Shown here: positions 56,087-64,000 of the stretch, piece after piece
How positions within the stretch are numbered: position 1 is the first letter of the stretch
Layout: each line of letters begins with the position of its first letter
Source of the DNA: Miscanthus floridulus
Taxonomy: Eukaryota > Streptophyta > Magnoliopsida > Poales > Poaceae
Length of the DNA: 64,000 bases
Assembly: GCF_019320115.1 (NCBI RefSeq)
Contig: NC_089595.1
Span: 108,702,158 to 108,766,157 of the forward strand
Reading direction: 5' to 3'
Position numbers and translations under genes: made by a program
Notes under the pieces: generated by a model
What the model was told of the DNA's origin: nothing
What the model saw: only the letters and a program-made list of their open reading frames with translations
The model's database searches: none

Positions 56087-58900
56087 CTCTAACCGAGGTA
56101 GAATGCCTTCTCACCCCTTAGTCGTTTGAATGTGTGGTGTGTTGCTTGCTGGATATCAGTTTACATATCAGCTTTAATGCTACTCTATGCAAACACTTTA
56201 GCTGTCAGATTTAATACAACTCTTATCAGTGTTCCATGATGCATATGCTTAGATGTCAAGTTGAACACTTCTCTATCAGTGTTAATGCAAGCTATTGATT
56301 GTGTCTTGTATGTTGGCGATGTAAACCTTCAAAGGCTGTCTAATCAGAATGTGAAGCTGCGGTCTTAGGTTGCCCTGTATTTGATCCTTCTGTTGTTTGT
56401 GTCTAATTAAGGGTCCCATGCCACTTGGGGGAAGCTCTCCTTTTAGCTTCGAAATACCCGCAGGTTCTCTGCGGGGTGCTCGGATGTTGGGGCCCTAGAG
56501 CAAATGCAGTGGTCTCATAGTACGAGGCTGTACTTTGGTTGATGGGTCTCTCATCAATCGCCACCTCATAGCCTTGCCTCCAATGACCACAACATTCATT
56601 ATCCATGTCTTTACATTTGTGCTCTCTCACGTGGCAACATGTTTGGAGTTTGAGATAGTTCTGTTTGATTATTGTGTAATCGTATTGTAGCTCGGCTCTG
56701 CATTATATGCCTTTCTATTTAGGTGATTATGTATCTATCTTTCACTAGGCTGTTGAACAGTTTTAGACTATGTTGCAGACTTAAAAAAACTGTTGACGCA
56801 TTGGTCTAAGCTAGAAAACTGTATTCTATATCCTGCTTGGTTTGTCTTTCTTGTCGTAAATTGTGCCTTACTAGGTAGTCAATACACTCATGCTATTGCC
56901 TTTAATGGTTATCCAGTCCTACCCTGTCGTTGCTGCCACAGCAGTTAAGGAATTGTTGCCTTGGCACGTCACCGCCTCTGTCCGGCGGAGCCAGCCAAGT
57001 CTGTCATTTCTTCTGCTTGTGTTTTTATTGCTTGATTTGGATCTGTTTTCTCTTCTGTGTCCTGTATTTTGATTGCCGTTGTGTGTTCATTGCTTGATTT
57101 TCGATCTGTTATCTCTTTTTTTGTTCCTCTTTCTTCCTCATATGCAGAGGAAAGCTAGGATGTAAGGGCAATGATGATGCAAAGTCATGCACCACTCTGA
57201 ATGAGGGGATTTTCTCTCTTTGGGCTGACAAACAAACTTTCTACCCATTTTTCGTCTGAGCCTTCTACTTACAAGTGTGCTTTCTTCTATCTCCATTTGT
57301 TCGTGCTGCTTAATGTGATACTTATTTGGTTCCGTTTCGTGGAGTTCTTGAGTGATACCTGAGAACTAGATGTGGGTCGACAGATCCAACCATGATGCGG
57401 ACTGAATCTTATTTGAGGTCAAATCTAATTGCCGCTGATGGTTCTCGAGTTTACCTCCCCTCTGTCTGTGCTTGTCCTTATTTTGTTTTGGATTTGTTGC
57501 TTTGAATCATTTTCCATGAATATAATGGTTTAAAAGAGATGAAGCCAATTTGCAGAGCAAAGGGGCCAGATAAGTGGCGATCTTTGCATTGAAGGTTGGC
57601 GACAACAAAATCGCAGTTCTCCGTGCCGCTCAGATTTCCATCTGTTCTGTGATGGCCTCGAACAAGCTGCTACATCATCTCTTATCTGTGATCTAAGCTA
57701 CTCCCTCTGTCCCTGAATAAATCATTTCCTAGAGCTGTCCTAAGTTTGGTTGATCTCCCCTGTGAGTTAAATGGTAACTAATCTAAGCAAATGCAGTGGT
57801 CTGATAGTACGAGGCTGTTGTTTGGTTGATGGGTCTCGCATTGATCACTTCCTCACAGCCTTGCCTCCAATGACCATTGGTCACAACATTCATTATTCTT
57901 GTCTTCACATTTATGCTCTCTCGCGAGGCAACGTGTTTGGAGTTTGAGATAGTTCTGTTTGATTATTGTGTGTAATCATATTGTAGCCCGTCCCTGCATT
58001 ATATGTCTTTCTGTTTAGGTGGTTATGTGTCTTATCTTTCACTAGGTGGTTGAACAGTTTTAGACTATGACGCAGACTTAAAAAGTGTTGAGGTATTGGT
58101 CTGAGCTAGAAAACTTAGCAAATCATTTGAATTTCTCTTTAGTTTACTAGACGTGGGACTCTAAATACAAAATCTTTAGCATGGGCTGGAATTTTGATAT
58201 ATTGAATCTGTTTTAAAATATATGACGTTTATGCCAAGCTAATCACTAATTGCATTTTTTTTAAAAAGGAGGGGTACTGTTTTTAGAGCGCAATGTTGAT
58301 CTTTGTATTTTGGGGTTTTTCTACTGCTCAATGCTATACTAGTGTGGGGTGTTACTTAAATCTTTATTCGCGTCCTTTATAGTTGTAAATCAGTGTATAG
58401 TTGTAAACTCACAAATTCCTCCATTTTGAATGTAGCAGGTATCTCACTATGATGTCAAGCTTTTACCTTGAAGGAGGTTGATCCGGAAAGCTTCTGACGA
58501 CGATTTTGAGTAGTTTAGCATAGGAGTTTCCTCTTTTTCTTTCACTGAACAGGTTTGGCTGTGATTTTCAACTGACAGCTTAAATCAAGTGTAACTCTGT
58601 TTTGTTGTTGAAATGAAGCAAAGCTGGGATGTTTCAACCTGCGAGTTAATGAGTTAATAAAGGGTATTAGGGAAATCAACCAAATGTATAAAGAAGCAAT
58701 AAAAGGTATGCTGGAATTAATCCTTTGTTGCAACCAAGCAATAAACTTGATTCTGTTGACGTGGGTGTTTGCCCAGTTGCAGAAGATTCATGGTCTGTCC
58801 TCAAACTTACGTGGTGTGTCATCTAGGTTGCTATCAAAATGTTATTTTTGAGTCTCTAAATTTGATTTTGGGTTTTATCTGGGTTCAAACGGATCTTAGC
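56087..58900 (+). repeat. eL33 3' region with duplicated segments
   Basis: No second gene is recognised. About 56503-56820 recurs at 57785-58110 (gcaaatgcagtggtct, atagtacgaggctgt, gagtttgagatagttctgt), roughly 85-90 percent alike by eye. About 58320-58555 recurs at 60790-61005 (actagtgtggggt, agttgtaaactca, tagtttagcata). This suggests successive segmental duplications of 3' flanking sequence. Confidence 0.65.
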
Positions 58901-58904
58901 CCAC

Positions 58905-59225
58905 TCCACTTGCCAGGTCTCTCTCTCTCTGTTTCTTCTCCGCTCTGCGCAGCCTCCTCTCCTTGTGGGTGAGCAGAGAGAACACGATGAACTGGAGGCA
59001 CTCCACGACAAGCACCACGCCCACGCCGTCCTTGCTCTGGCGCCCGTGGTTGGAAACCAGGGCCAGAGCCTGCCGCCGCGCCGGTGCGAACAGCGGGACC
59101 CGTGAGTCGTGACGGGCCGAGGATGCCGGAGGTGAGGTTCCGCAGCAGCGAGCGCCAGAGCGGGCCGTGTGGTGCGGAGTTGACGGTGCTCTCGGGAATG
59201 AAATCCATGCCAGTGTGGTCAAGAT
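58905..59225 (-). pseudogene. Cytochrome P450 fragment (CYP89/CYP77-like)
   Basis: Minus reading gives FIPESTVNSAPHGPLWRSLL then RNLTSGILGPSRL. After a frame change comes LFAPARRQALALV, and later VVLVVECLQFIVFSLLTH. This is the helix C region onwards of an A-type P450 (the WR-x-LRRNL motif), most like CYP89/77. The heme-binding cysteine loop is absent. It is a broken fragment, joined at its right end to the PPR gene. Confidence 0.6.
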
Positions 59226-59273
59226 GAGCTTGCATGGACCAGTCGACCGGTTGTGGAGAACGGGGTTCTTGAC

Positions 59274-60257
59274 ATGTACTCAAGGTGTGGAAGCATAGAG
59301 TATGCATTGAGAGTGTTCAGGGTGATGCCTGTCAGGAACATAGTTGCTTGGAACTCAATGATGGCAGCTCTTCTTGGGAGTAGGCAGGCTGAGGATGCAC
59401 TGAGGTTGTTTGTTTCCATGGTTTCTTGTGGCGTTGGCGTGGATGGCTTCTTATTCTCCATAGATGTGGATGCGTGTGGGGAGCTGGCGTTATTGAAGCA
59501 GGGGATGCAGGTGCACTCACAGGTTGTTGGTAGTGGATTTGAAGCAGATGTCGTTGTCAGGAACTCCTTAATCGATATGTATGCAAAGTGTGGTTGTGTC
59601 GATTCGGCCGAGCTTGTCTTCAAAGCAGTATCATCAAATGATGCTGTTCTTTGGACCACAATGATCTCAGCTTATGGCAAGTTTGGCCGTGTACAGGATG
59701 CGGTCAGCATGTTTGACAGGATGGCATACTTGGGAGTAAAACAAGATGGCATAGCATATCTTGCGGTTTTGTCAGCTTGTAGCCATGGTGGACTTGTTAG
59801 AGAAGGTTGGTACTACTTCAATTTGATGTCTGATGGTTCAAGCTCAGTTAAGATGCAACCTGAGCACTACGGATGCATGGCAGATCTCCTATGCAGGAGA
59901 GGTTACCTAGAAGAAGCTCTTGAATTCATTGAGAATATGCCATTTGACTCGAGCGTTGCTGCTTGGAGTGCGTTACTTAACTCATCTCGAATACATGGGA
60001 ACGCCAAGTTAAGTCAATTGGCAGCATCCTGTTTGCTCAAGCTTGACCCTGAGAACCACAGCAACTGGGTTGCTCTATCAAGCGTGCATGCATCAGGGAA
60101 TGATTGGCATGAGACCTGGGCAATCAGGGAGAGCATGAGCAGAGAGTGTGTGAAGAAAGAACCTGGGTGTAGCTGGGTTGAATTGTGTGATGGCGTTCAT
60201 GTTTTTATAATGGCCGACCAGTCTCATCCTGAATTATTTCAAATATTGCAGTCTTGA
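59274..60257 (+). CDS. PLS-class pentatricopeptide repeat protein, 5' truncated
   Basis: The frame is open from 59253, but its first codon there is GTG; the first ATG is 59274 (MYSRCGSIEYALRVF), giving 327 aa. It contains PPR helices with the usual signatures (NSLIDMYAKCGCVDSAE, DAVLWTTMISAYGKFGRVQD, LSACSHGGLVREGWYYF) and a C-terminal E-type region (AWSALLNSSRIHGN to KKEPGCSWVELCDG). Such proteins bind organellar RNA, often for C-to-U editing. Intact PLS proteins are usually 500-900 aa with an organelle presequence. Here the N-terminal repeats are gone, and upstream sequence is antisense P450. It is probably a pseudogene or a chimeric transcript. Confidence 0.75.
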   Translation: MYSRCGSIEYALRVFRVMPVRNIVAWNSMMAALLGSRQAEDALRLFVSMVSCGVGVDGFLFSIDVDACGELALLKQGMQVHSQVVGSGFEADVVVRNSLIDMYAKCGCVDSAELVFKAVSSNDAVLWTTMISAYGKFGRVQDAVSMFDRMAYLGVKQDGIAYLAVLSACSHGGLVREGWYYFNLMSDGSSSVKMQPEHYGCMADLLCRRGYLEEALEFIENMPFDSSVAAWSALLNSSRIHGNAKLSQLAASCLLKLDPENHSNWVALSSVHASGNDWHETWAIRESMSRECVKKEPGCSWVELCDGVHVFIMADQSHPELFQILQS

Positions 60258-61130
60258 TTCTTTGAAGGAGGATATATTGGTGATGCCTTGGCAAGTTTCA
60301 TAGAAAAGCTGTATTTTATATCACAGCTTTGTTGTAGGTGGTTTAAATCTCACTGCACAGTAGGTGATAGTTCTAATCAAAACAATCAGCTATGTAAGGA
60401 TGCTGCTCCAGATACTGAATATGATGAGTTGATGACAAATTGTTTTGACCTGCTGTTGATTATTGAAATCAGGGGCTGATATTATTGAATTCTTCTGGTG
60501 AAGCATAATCTTCCTTCCACATGTTGCGTGTGTTAGGCTGTCCACATCTCGCAATGCAAAGGCTGGAGTTTCTCCAATTCCTGAGATATTGACAAGCTTA
60601 TCGATTATATTGTTGTTGGGGGCGACGGGAATGAGGCGAGGCCGCAACTGATCGTGGTAGTCAAGTTTTTTAGTTTGTAAAATCAGGTTGCATCCCTGCT
60701 GTTTTTTAGTTTGTGGAAGTCCGGTGCTGCAGCTATCATGCTACTATCATGCTGTTGGGCAAAATAAGCATGGCTATCTGTACAGTTTTCCACTAGTGTG
60801 GGGTTTTCCTTCCCCTGACAATCTTTATTTCATTTCGCATCACATTTCATAGTTGTAAACTCAGAAATCATTTCATTTCTGACTTAGCAGGTATCCTTGC
60901 CTGTGCTGTCAAGTTTGTCTCTTGGAGGAGATTGAGCCGGAAGGCTGCTTCCAATGGCGGATCTGAATAGTTTAGCATACCCTCTCTTTTTAGTTTGTTT
61001 CACTGGATAGACAGTACAGGCTTGTTATTGGCAACTTGGATGACTTGTGTCAACTGTAACACATTGGCTTTTAAGTGAAGCCAATCATTGATGGTTCTTG
61101 CTGGAATGTTATGCATACCGGTATTGTCGG
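60258..61130. other. PPR 3' flank and duplicated repeat
   Basis: No gene. Bases about 60790-61005 are a diverged copy of 58320-58555. Confidence 0.5.
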
Positions 61131-61214
61131 GCCAAGGCCGCTGGGCTCTGATGACGGGCCAGAGCTGTGGCTGATGGTCGATGACGGGCCCCGGGTGCCT
61201 GGGAGGCCACCGAG

Positions 61215-61709
61215 TTGGAGATGATGGGAGCACCTCGTGAGGACCCGGTTGGATCGCCTGCACCGGCCACACCGCAGCCGTCCGTGAATGAGGCCACCGT
61301 CGTCCAGCCCTCGGCAGGGGCTCAGCCTTCACCGCCGCTCCCTCTACAGGAGAGGCTAGAGGAACGGCTGTGCATCACGATGGAGACGCCTATTGTCCAG
61401 GGTCCGCCTAGGCTGCGCAAGCCGAGGACGCCGGTCTCTATCCTGTCACTGCGCCGCAGCGACCGCCTGGCCGCCAAGCTGCGCGAGGCTAACTCCACCA
61501 GGCAGGCGCAGTGCGTGCTCATGCAGAAGCTGGGTGTAGTTGTGGCTTCGCCGAGTGTCGACACGGAAACGGTGAGCAAATACAAGGCGGCCTTTCAGAC
61601 TCCACTCTCCGCATCCAAGCAGGAAGCCCTCCAGCTGCTATTCGGTGGCGACTTCGACCCGGTGGCCATGAGCTTGGACATGATCGGGGTGGATGGGGAT
61701 GTGGCCTAG
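61215..61709 (+). CDS. LINE ORF1 C-terminal region
   Basis: The 164-aa product (MEMMGAPREDP to DMIGVDGDVA) contains RRSDRLAAKLREAN and QTPLSASKQEALQLLF, which are typical of the C-terminal part of grass L1 ORF1 proteins that bind the element RNA. The N-terminal part is missing or lies in diverged upstream sequence. A poly(C) run (about 61718-61732) separates it from ORF2. Confidence 0.65.
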   Translation: MEMMGAPREDPVGSPAPATPQPSVNEATVVQPSAGAQPSPPLPLQERLEERLCITMETPIVQGPPRLRKPRTPVSILSLRRSDRLAAKLREANSTRQAQCVLMQKLGVVVASPSVDTETVSKYKAAFQTPLSASKQEALQLLFGGDFDPVAMSLDMIGVDGDVA

Positions 61710-61764
61710 TGCGCCCCCCCCCCCCCCCCGGTGCCTGTCTGTCCATGTCGCCATTTAGCTACCA

Positions 61765-63904
61765 ATGACATCAACAAACAGTTGTTTTGTGTGGAACGTA
61801 CGTGGGTTGAATGGACGCGTGCGGCGCGACGTCGTGCGAGAGTTCCTGGTCCAGCACCGGGCCTCGGTCGTTTGTTTGCAGGAGACTAAGCTCTCTGCAG
61901 TCTGTAACACTTTAGCTAATGAAACTCTAGGCAGCTTGTTTGACTACGTCTTTGTCCCGGCTGTAAATGTCTCCGGCGGTATTCTACTTGGGTGGCACAG
62001 GGAACTCTGGAGCGCCTCCCAGGTCATCCAGGGGCGCTTCTCCTTGACGGCCAAGCTCGCCGGGCAACGATCCCAGGACGCCTGGTGGATCACCGTCGTC
62101 TATGGCCCGCAGCACGACCAAGAAAAGGTGGAGTTCCTCGCGGAGCTATTGTAGTTCAGGGAGGCCAATGCTGGGGCTTGGCTGGTGTGCGGCGACTTTA
62201 ACATGATCTACCAGGCTGCGGACAAGAACAACGATCGCCTAGACCGCCGTGCCATGCGAAGATTCCGTTCGTTCATCAGTCGTGCGCACCTCCACGAGAT
62301 TGATCTGATTGGACGGCGATTCACGTGGTCCAGTGAACGGGACAGGCCGACTCTTGAACGCCTGGACCGCGTGTTTGCTTCGGTGGAATGGTTCGACCTT
62401 CATCCAAACCACTGTCTCAAACCGCTGTCATCTGACTGTTCCGACCACTGCCCACTCCTTCTCATGGACGTGGCTCCGAGGGCGAAACGAAGATTCAAGT
62501 TTGAGTCGTTCTGGGCGAAAATGCCAGGCTTCTTGGACGTGGTCGCCCAGGCGTGGTCGCTACCACCCGGCGATGTTGACCCTTTCAGAGTGCTGGACTG
62601 CAAACTTCGTAGCGTCGCCAAGGCACTTCAGAGCTGGAGTAGCTCCAAGATTGGCAGTGTCAGGTTCCAGCTTGCACTCGCACGCGAGGTCGTGCTGCGG
62701 TTTGACGAGGCCCGGGAGAGCAGGGAATTGACTGCACAGGAAGCAGAGCTGCGTTCGTCGCTGAAACTGAGAATCCTGGGTCTGGCCTCCTTGGCCAGAA
62801 CCATTGCCACGCAGCGCTCACGGCTGCTTTTCCTTGCAGAAGGGGACGCTAATACAAAGTTCTTTCACTGCAGGCGTGTCACAGAGGTTGGAAGAACATG
62901 ATTCAGTCGCTTTGGGTCCAGGGAAGCGAGCTGGTCACTGATGATAACATGGCGCAGGCGCTCTATGACCACTACAACTCCATCCTCGGCTCCTCTTTTG
63001 AACGCACTAGACGAATACACCTCAACGCCATCGGCCTGCCGTCGCTCGATCTTAGTGACCTCGAGGTGCTTTTCAGAGAGGAAGAGGTCCGCGCGGTTGT
63101 CATGGACTTGCCAAACGATAAGGCGCCAGGACCTGACGGGTTCACAGGCTTGTTCTACAAGAAGGCCTGGGACATCATCAAGGCTGACATCATGAACGCT
63201 TTCTATGCGTTCTGGTCGCAAGACGGGAGAAGCTTCTCTCACCTGAACAACGCCTACATGATCCTGCTCAGGAAGAAGGCACAGCCTACTGAAATCCGTG
63301 ATTACCGCCCGATCAGCCTGATTCATAGTATTGGCAAGTTGATCACCAAGTGCTTGGCAAACCGCCTGGCAACAAAGCTTCTTGACGCACTGGTTAGCCG
63401 CAACCAGAGCGCGTTCATCAAGGGACGGTGCATCCAGGATAACTTTCGAGCCGTGCGTCTATCGTGCAAGGCACTGCACGCCGTTCGCAGGCCGTGCGTC
63501 CTGCTCAAAATTGACATCGCCAAAGCCTTCGACACCGTGTCTTGGACGTTCCTGCTTGAGGTGCTACAGCATATGGGCTTTGGACGTCGTTGGAGGAATT
63601 GGCTCTCCATCATTCTTAGCTGAGCGAGCACAAAGATCATGCTCAATGGCCGTGCAGGGAGGAGAATCTGCCATGACAGAGGATTAAGGCAAGGCGACCC
63701 GCTGTCCCCGATGCTCTTCGTCCTTGTAATGGAGGTGATCAACCACACCATCCGATGGATTGACAGCAAGGGCCTCCTTTCCCAGCTCGGGACAGCAGCG
63801 ATCACCCAGAGAACCAGCATCTACGCCGATGACGTGATCGTGTTTGTGGTGCCCATGGAGACCGATCTCGTCGTAGTGAAGACAGTGCTCCAAATCTTTG
63901 GCCG
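61765..63904 (+). pseudogene. LINE ORF2: APE endonuclease and reverse transcriptase
   Basis: It starts MTSTNSCFVWNVRGLNGR, the classic endonuclease start. VCLQETK, VYGPQ, CGDFN and SDHCPLL give the APE-type catalytic residues. A TAG at 62152-62154 interrupts the frame, which resumes in phase. A frameshift occurs near 62880 (after FFHC). Then the RT region has DKAPGPDGFTGLFYK, YRPISLIHS, QSAFIKGRCI and LLKIDIAKAFDTVSW. A TGA follows at 63621, and then comes GLRQGDPLSPMLFVL and the catalytic IYADDVIVF (about 63820). This copy is dead. Confidence 0.9.
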
Positions 63905-64000
63905 TTGAAAAGCTCTAATTTGGTTTTGATGAATTAAAAAAACTATAAGTGCTAACCTAGTTTATCAAAGTGATTATGAGATAGGTGGCGCTACTCCAAG
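63905..64000 (+). mobile_element. Probable start of another LTR retrotransposon
   Basis: The LINE frame ends abruptly at 63904. The following sequence (ttgaaaagctctaatttggt onwards) resembles the left end of LTRs of grass copia-type elements from memory. Only 96 bases are visible, so this is tentative. Confidence 0.4.

Larger units (their letters stand above)
61215..63904 (+). mobile_element. L1-type LINE, 5' truncated and interrupted at right
   Basis: It contains the ORF1 C-terminus followed by endonuclease and reverse transcriptase in order. The frame is broken by a stop, a frameshift and a second stop. The right end stops within the RT region, after VLQIFGR, where unrelated sequence begins. 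Confidence 0.9.

Noticed and set aside
59253..59273. GTG start of the PPR frame
   Set aside because: Plant nuclear genes start at ATG. The upstream part is an open continuation across a rearrangement, so the ATG at 59274 was used.

Overview
This window is plant nuclear DNA, almost certainly from a grass (Poaceae) and most likely an Andropogoneae genome such as sorghum, Miscanthus or sugarcane. The evidence is a 22-exon NADH-dependent glutamate synthase gene, a GC-rich 5' coding bias, chromovirus and Tat-type Ty3/gypsy elements, a SMART miniature LTR element, Stowaway and Tourist-like MITEs, a Pack-MULE and L1/RTE-type LINEs. The genus is an inference. There are no bacterial operons, CRISPR arrays or phage.

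Layout. (1) 1-12318: a Ty3/gypsy chromovirus (Tekay/Del-like) on the + strand. Its 5' LTR is cut by the window edge and its 3' LTR is 4.08 kb. It carries two extra ORFs between the primer-binding site and gag. The first begins with a near-perfect copy of the histone H3 N-terminal tail. Its gag-pol is one reading frame with three nonsense codons and ends in a chromodomain. It is inserted into (2) 12319-18149, the 5' half of an older minus-strand Tat-type Ty3/gypsy element with a 404-bp LTR. (3) 18150-19951: MITEs, the probable NADH-GOGAT promoter and leader, and a SINE with an 11-bp target duplication. (4) 19952-31718: an intact NADH-GOGAT gene coding for 2195 aa. It has one GC-AG intron, and a SMART element nested in a 5'-truncated SINE in intron 13. 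(5) 31719-45470: gene-poor DNA with a hAT MITE (8-bp TSD), a Pack-MULE (9-bp TSD) carrying an ARM-repeat gene fragment, a poly(A) retroposon (15-bp TSD), a UDP-glucose pyrophosphorylase pseudogene, and an RTE-type LINE remnant with a Stowaway MITE inside it.

(6) 45585-46082: a small N-terminally acylatable PADRE/DUF4228-like gene interrupted by one amber codon. (7) About 46184-53551: the 3' part of another Tat-lineage element, with a spliced antisense extra ORF, roughly 1-kb tandem repeats and a 1.4-kb LTR. (8) 53552-61100: host DNA with an intact ribosomal protein eL33 (RPL35A) gene, duplicated downstream segments, and a PPR gene truncated at a junction with an antisense cytochrome P450 fragment. 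(9) 61215-63904: a decayed L1-type LINE, cut at its right end by what looks like the start of another LTR element.

Two host genes look functional: NADH-GOGAT (plastid ammonium assimilation) and eL33 (60S ribosome). The rest is mostly nested mobile DNA. The strongest candidate for an undescribed system is the chromovirus. It encodes both an H3-tail mimic that keeps K4 and K9 while three acetylatable lysines are arginine, and a C-terminal integrase chromodomain, a module that reads methylated H3 tails in related elements. A strong splice donor lies just downstream of the LTR TATA box, and acceptor-like sites sit directly at both ATGs, which suggests spliced subgenomic mRNAs.
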